15,194 bases of DNA from assembly GCA_013815395.1 (NCBI GenBank), contig JACDGH010000030.1, positions 1-15,194 on the forward strand, given 5' to 3'. The stretch is from Parachlamydiaceae bacterium. GTDB taxonomy: Bacteria; Chlamydiota; Chlamydiia; Chlamydiales; Parachlamydiaceae. This document shows, one piece after another, positions 13,564-15,194 of this stretch. Both the position numbers and the translations under genes were made by a program. Below the pieces are notes generated by a model that was given only the letters and a program-made list of their open reading frames with translations, had not been told where the DNA came from and made no database searches. Position 1 is the stretch's first letter; every line of letters begins with the position of its first letter.

Positions 13564-15194
13564 TTATTCAGGGACTATTTCCCTATTCATTTTATTTAAA
13601 AGTAGTCGGTGAAGAGCTGAGATACCGTATTGTTTAGCTGCTTTTGGGAGATATCTAAAAATCGAATGTAATAATTCATTTAATTTCTGCGCATTGAACA
13701 GAGGGGCTCCCGTCTCCTCGAGCATTTTATCAAGTATGCCAATTTCGTTATTACTATAACTTGTTTTTGCTGTAAAAATTTTTGCTAAAACTGCAATTTT
13801 TTCAAATTCAGGCTGGCTGATCACTTGTTTTGTGATATTCAAATCAGTGCTGGCCGATATTCCGCCATCAAAAGAGACTAAAGAAAGTGTTCTCGGAGGC
13901 TTTATGTCAGACTGTTGTATAATGGCATCTTTGATTAGCCCAGCATCCTTATGGCTGACCAGCATATAAGAGGGCGAAGGAAGATTTGAAGGATCTGAAA
14001 CTACAAGTAAATATCTTCCAGGCAAATGATATTGACCATGCTCATCTGTGCCCAAAGTAGCTCCATCAATAAATAAATTCTGAGAACATCTAATAGAATT
14101 TAAATTTTTAAATATTTTAGATATATCCCGTGGAAGGAGATCTGACATGGCTTTGATTGGCGGATTATTTGCTGATAAGAAAAATTGGGATAGATCCATT
14201 TCTGTGCTATTTGGAAGATTCGAAACAAGCGGCGTGTAAGCTTTTCGTTGTAGAACATAGTCCTCAACTGCAGTTTCCACCTGTTTTTGGACGGTCGTTT
14301 CAACAGTTTTTTCGTGTTCCACCTCAATTTCTGCTTCCGCCTGCTGTTCTAATTCTTGGTTATAATCGGCATTCCCAGTAAAAATAAGTGGAGGGATATC
14401 TTCTTTATTAACGCACTTTCTCAAAGTTGAGCTAATGCAAACCTTTAAATCAATAAAATTATGTTCTTTTTTATTGTAAATATTGTTCATGTTTTCAAGA
14501 ACTTTTAAACATCCACGGCTTGAAGGAAATGAATTTAATCTCTCCAAATATTTCTCGTACCGCCTGACTTCTATATCAATAGCTTTTTGTGAATCGACAT
14601 ATCGTCCTCCTGAAATAAATTTTTTGAATGGAGATGTTTCAGTCGTTTCAATTAAAAAATCACTAAATTTTTCAAAAAGGAAATCTTGCTCCTCTTTGCT
14701 CAGCGTAGGATCAATTAAAGCCATGCGAATTGGTTTTTCAATAACCTCTTTCATTTTCTGAATTCCAGCAAGCCAATTTTTTTCCTGCTCAACATGAGCT
14801 TGATTCACTGCAAAATATCGCCAAACACTTTCTGAACCACTTCCTGAAACACTTCCTATATAGAGTTTGAATTCTTTTTTAAAAATGCTTGAAAATTCTA
14901 ATGTTAACATCCTAGGCGTTATCAATTTTTTTGATCCATTCACTTTATTGAGTTCTGCCAGCGATAGGCGTATAGTAGCATCTAAGGCTTTATCTAAATC
15001 AAGTGGCTTTAAAGCTTCGTCAATAGCTTTTTCGGTGATAGCAACTTCTGTTGCAAATAAATTTTTAAATAAATTATTTGAGAAAAGCCCATTCAAAACG
15101 CCGGAAGCAATTGAATCACATACATCACTGGTTAAGCCGAATGAAACACTTTGATTAACTAATATTTGCCTCATACGGAAAACAGACTGTAGGG
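13564..15194 (-). CDS. Large hypothetical protein with E/Q/V-rich coiled segment (5' end outside window)
   Basis: The frame is open from the right edge to TAA at 13564-13566. The first ATG in the window is 15174, giving 536 residues. It has no Shine-Dalgarno and the frame stays open upstream of it, so the true start is probably outside. I do not recognise a family. Numbered from that ATG, residues 1-260 are mostly helical. Residues 272-305 are a low-complexity Glu/Gln/Val-rich stretch (EQQAEAEIEVEHEKTVETTV), likely coiled coil. Residues about 320-480 look like a mixed globular domain (LPGRYLLVVSDPSNLPSPSY). The C-terminus is helical and ends NREIVPE. No membrane segment is apparent. In an amoeba symbiont such a large, AT-rich, Gln/Glu-rich protein could be a secreted effector; that is inference from style only. 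Confidence 0.7.
   Translation of the reverse strand, partial: LQSVFRMRQILVNQSVSFGLTSDVCDSIASGVLNGLFSNNLFKNLFATEVAITEKAIDEALKPLDLDKALDATIRLSLAELNKVNGSKKLITPRMLTLEFSSIFKKEFKLYIGSVSGSGSESVWRYFAVNQAHVEQEKNWLAGIQKMKEVIEKPIRMALIDPTLSKEEQDFLFEKFSDFLIETTETSPFKKFISGGRYVDSQKAIDIEVRRYEKYLERLNSFPSSRGCLKVLENMNNIYNKKEHNFIDLKVCISSTLRKCVNKEDIPPLIFTGNADYNQELEQQAEAEIEVEHEKTVETTVQKQVETAVEDYVLQRKAYTPLVSNLPNSTEMDLSQFFLSANNPPIKAMSDLLPRDISKIFKNLNSIRCSQNLFIDGATLGTDEHGQYHLPGRYLLVVSDPSNLPSPSYMLVSHKDAGLIKDAIIQQSDIKPPRTLSLVSFDGGISASTDLNITKQVISQPEFEKIAVLAKIFTAKTSYSNNEIGILDKMLEETGAPLFNAQKLNELLHSIFRYLPKAAKQYGISALHRLLLNKMNREIVPE

Overview
The window looks like a chromosomal segment of a bacterium related to the environmental, amoeba-associated Chlamydiae (Parachlamydia-like). 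This is inferred, not proven. Chlamydiae carry a leucine dehydrogenase, arginyl-tRNA synthetase and large M16 peptidase like those here, and the AT-rich accessory genes, including one with two closely spaced hydrophobic segments like an Inc protein, also fit. No rRNA, tRNA or CRISPR array was found.

Layout. 1-2770 (minus, cut by the window edge) encodes an unusual PEP-synthase/PPDK-like protein. A divergent AT-rich gap of about 400 bases follows, then a small predicted membrane protein (3166-3840, plus). It converges, with overlapping stop codons, on a YdfG-type short-chain dehydrogenase (3837-4613, minus). Between this gene and leucine dehydrogenase lies the most striking non-coding structure: an array of 9-bp repeats (GGACNTAAR), about ten in one orientation and eight in the other. 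The two arms can pair as a 64-bp stem, and the array is flanked by two outward-facing promoters. Leucine dehydrogenase (5033-6115) and argS (6120-7898) form a tight plus-strand pair. They converge on an M16 metallopeptidase (7927-10917, minus), which lies downstream of an EpmB-type lysine 2,3-aminomutase (10967-11956, minus).

The right third is accessory in character. It holds a histidine-phosphatase gene that has lost its C-terminal half (12021-12386), a 156-bp MITE-like palindromic element (12407-12562), a Nudix-hydrolase-like gene (12632-13180), a gap of about 340 bases, and a large unrecognised protein with an E/Q/V-rich coiled region that runs off the right edge (13564-15194, minus).

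Core metabolic and translation genes occupy the middle (ydfG, leucine dehydrogenase, argS, M16 peptidase, epmB). Both flanks are visibly more AT-rich and hold unusual or decaying genes. The best candidates for something undescribed are the inverted 9-bp repeat array, the atypical dikinase and the nested-palindrome element beside the truncated phosphatase.
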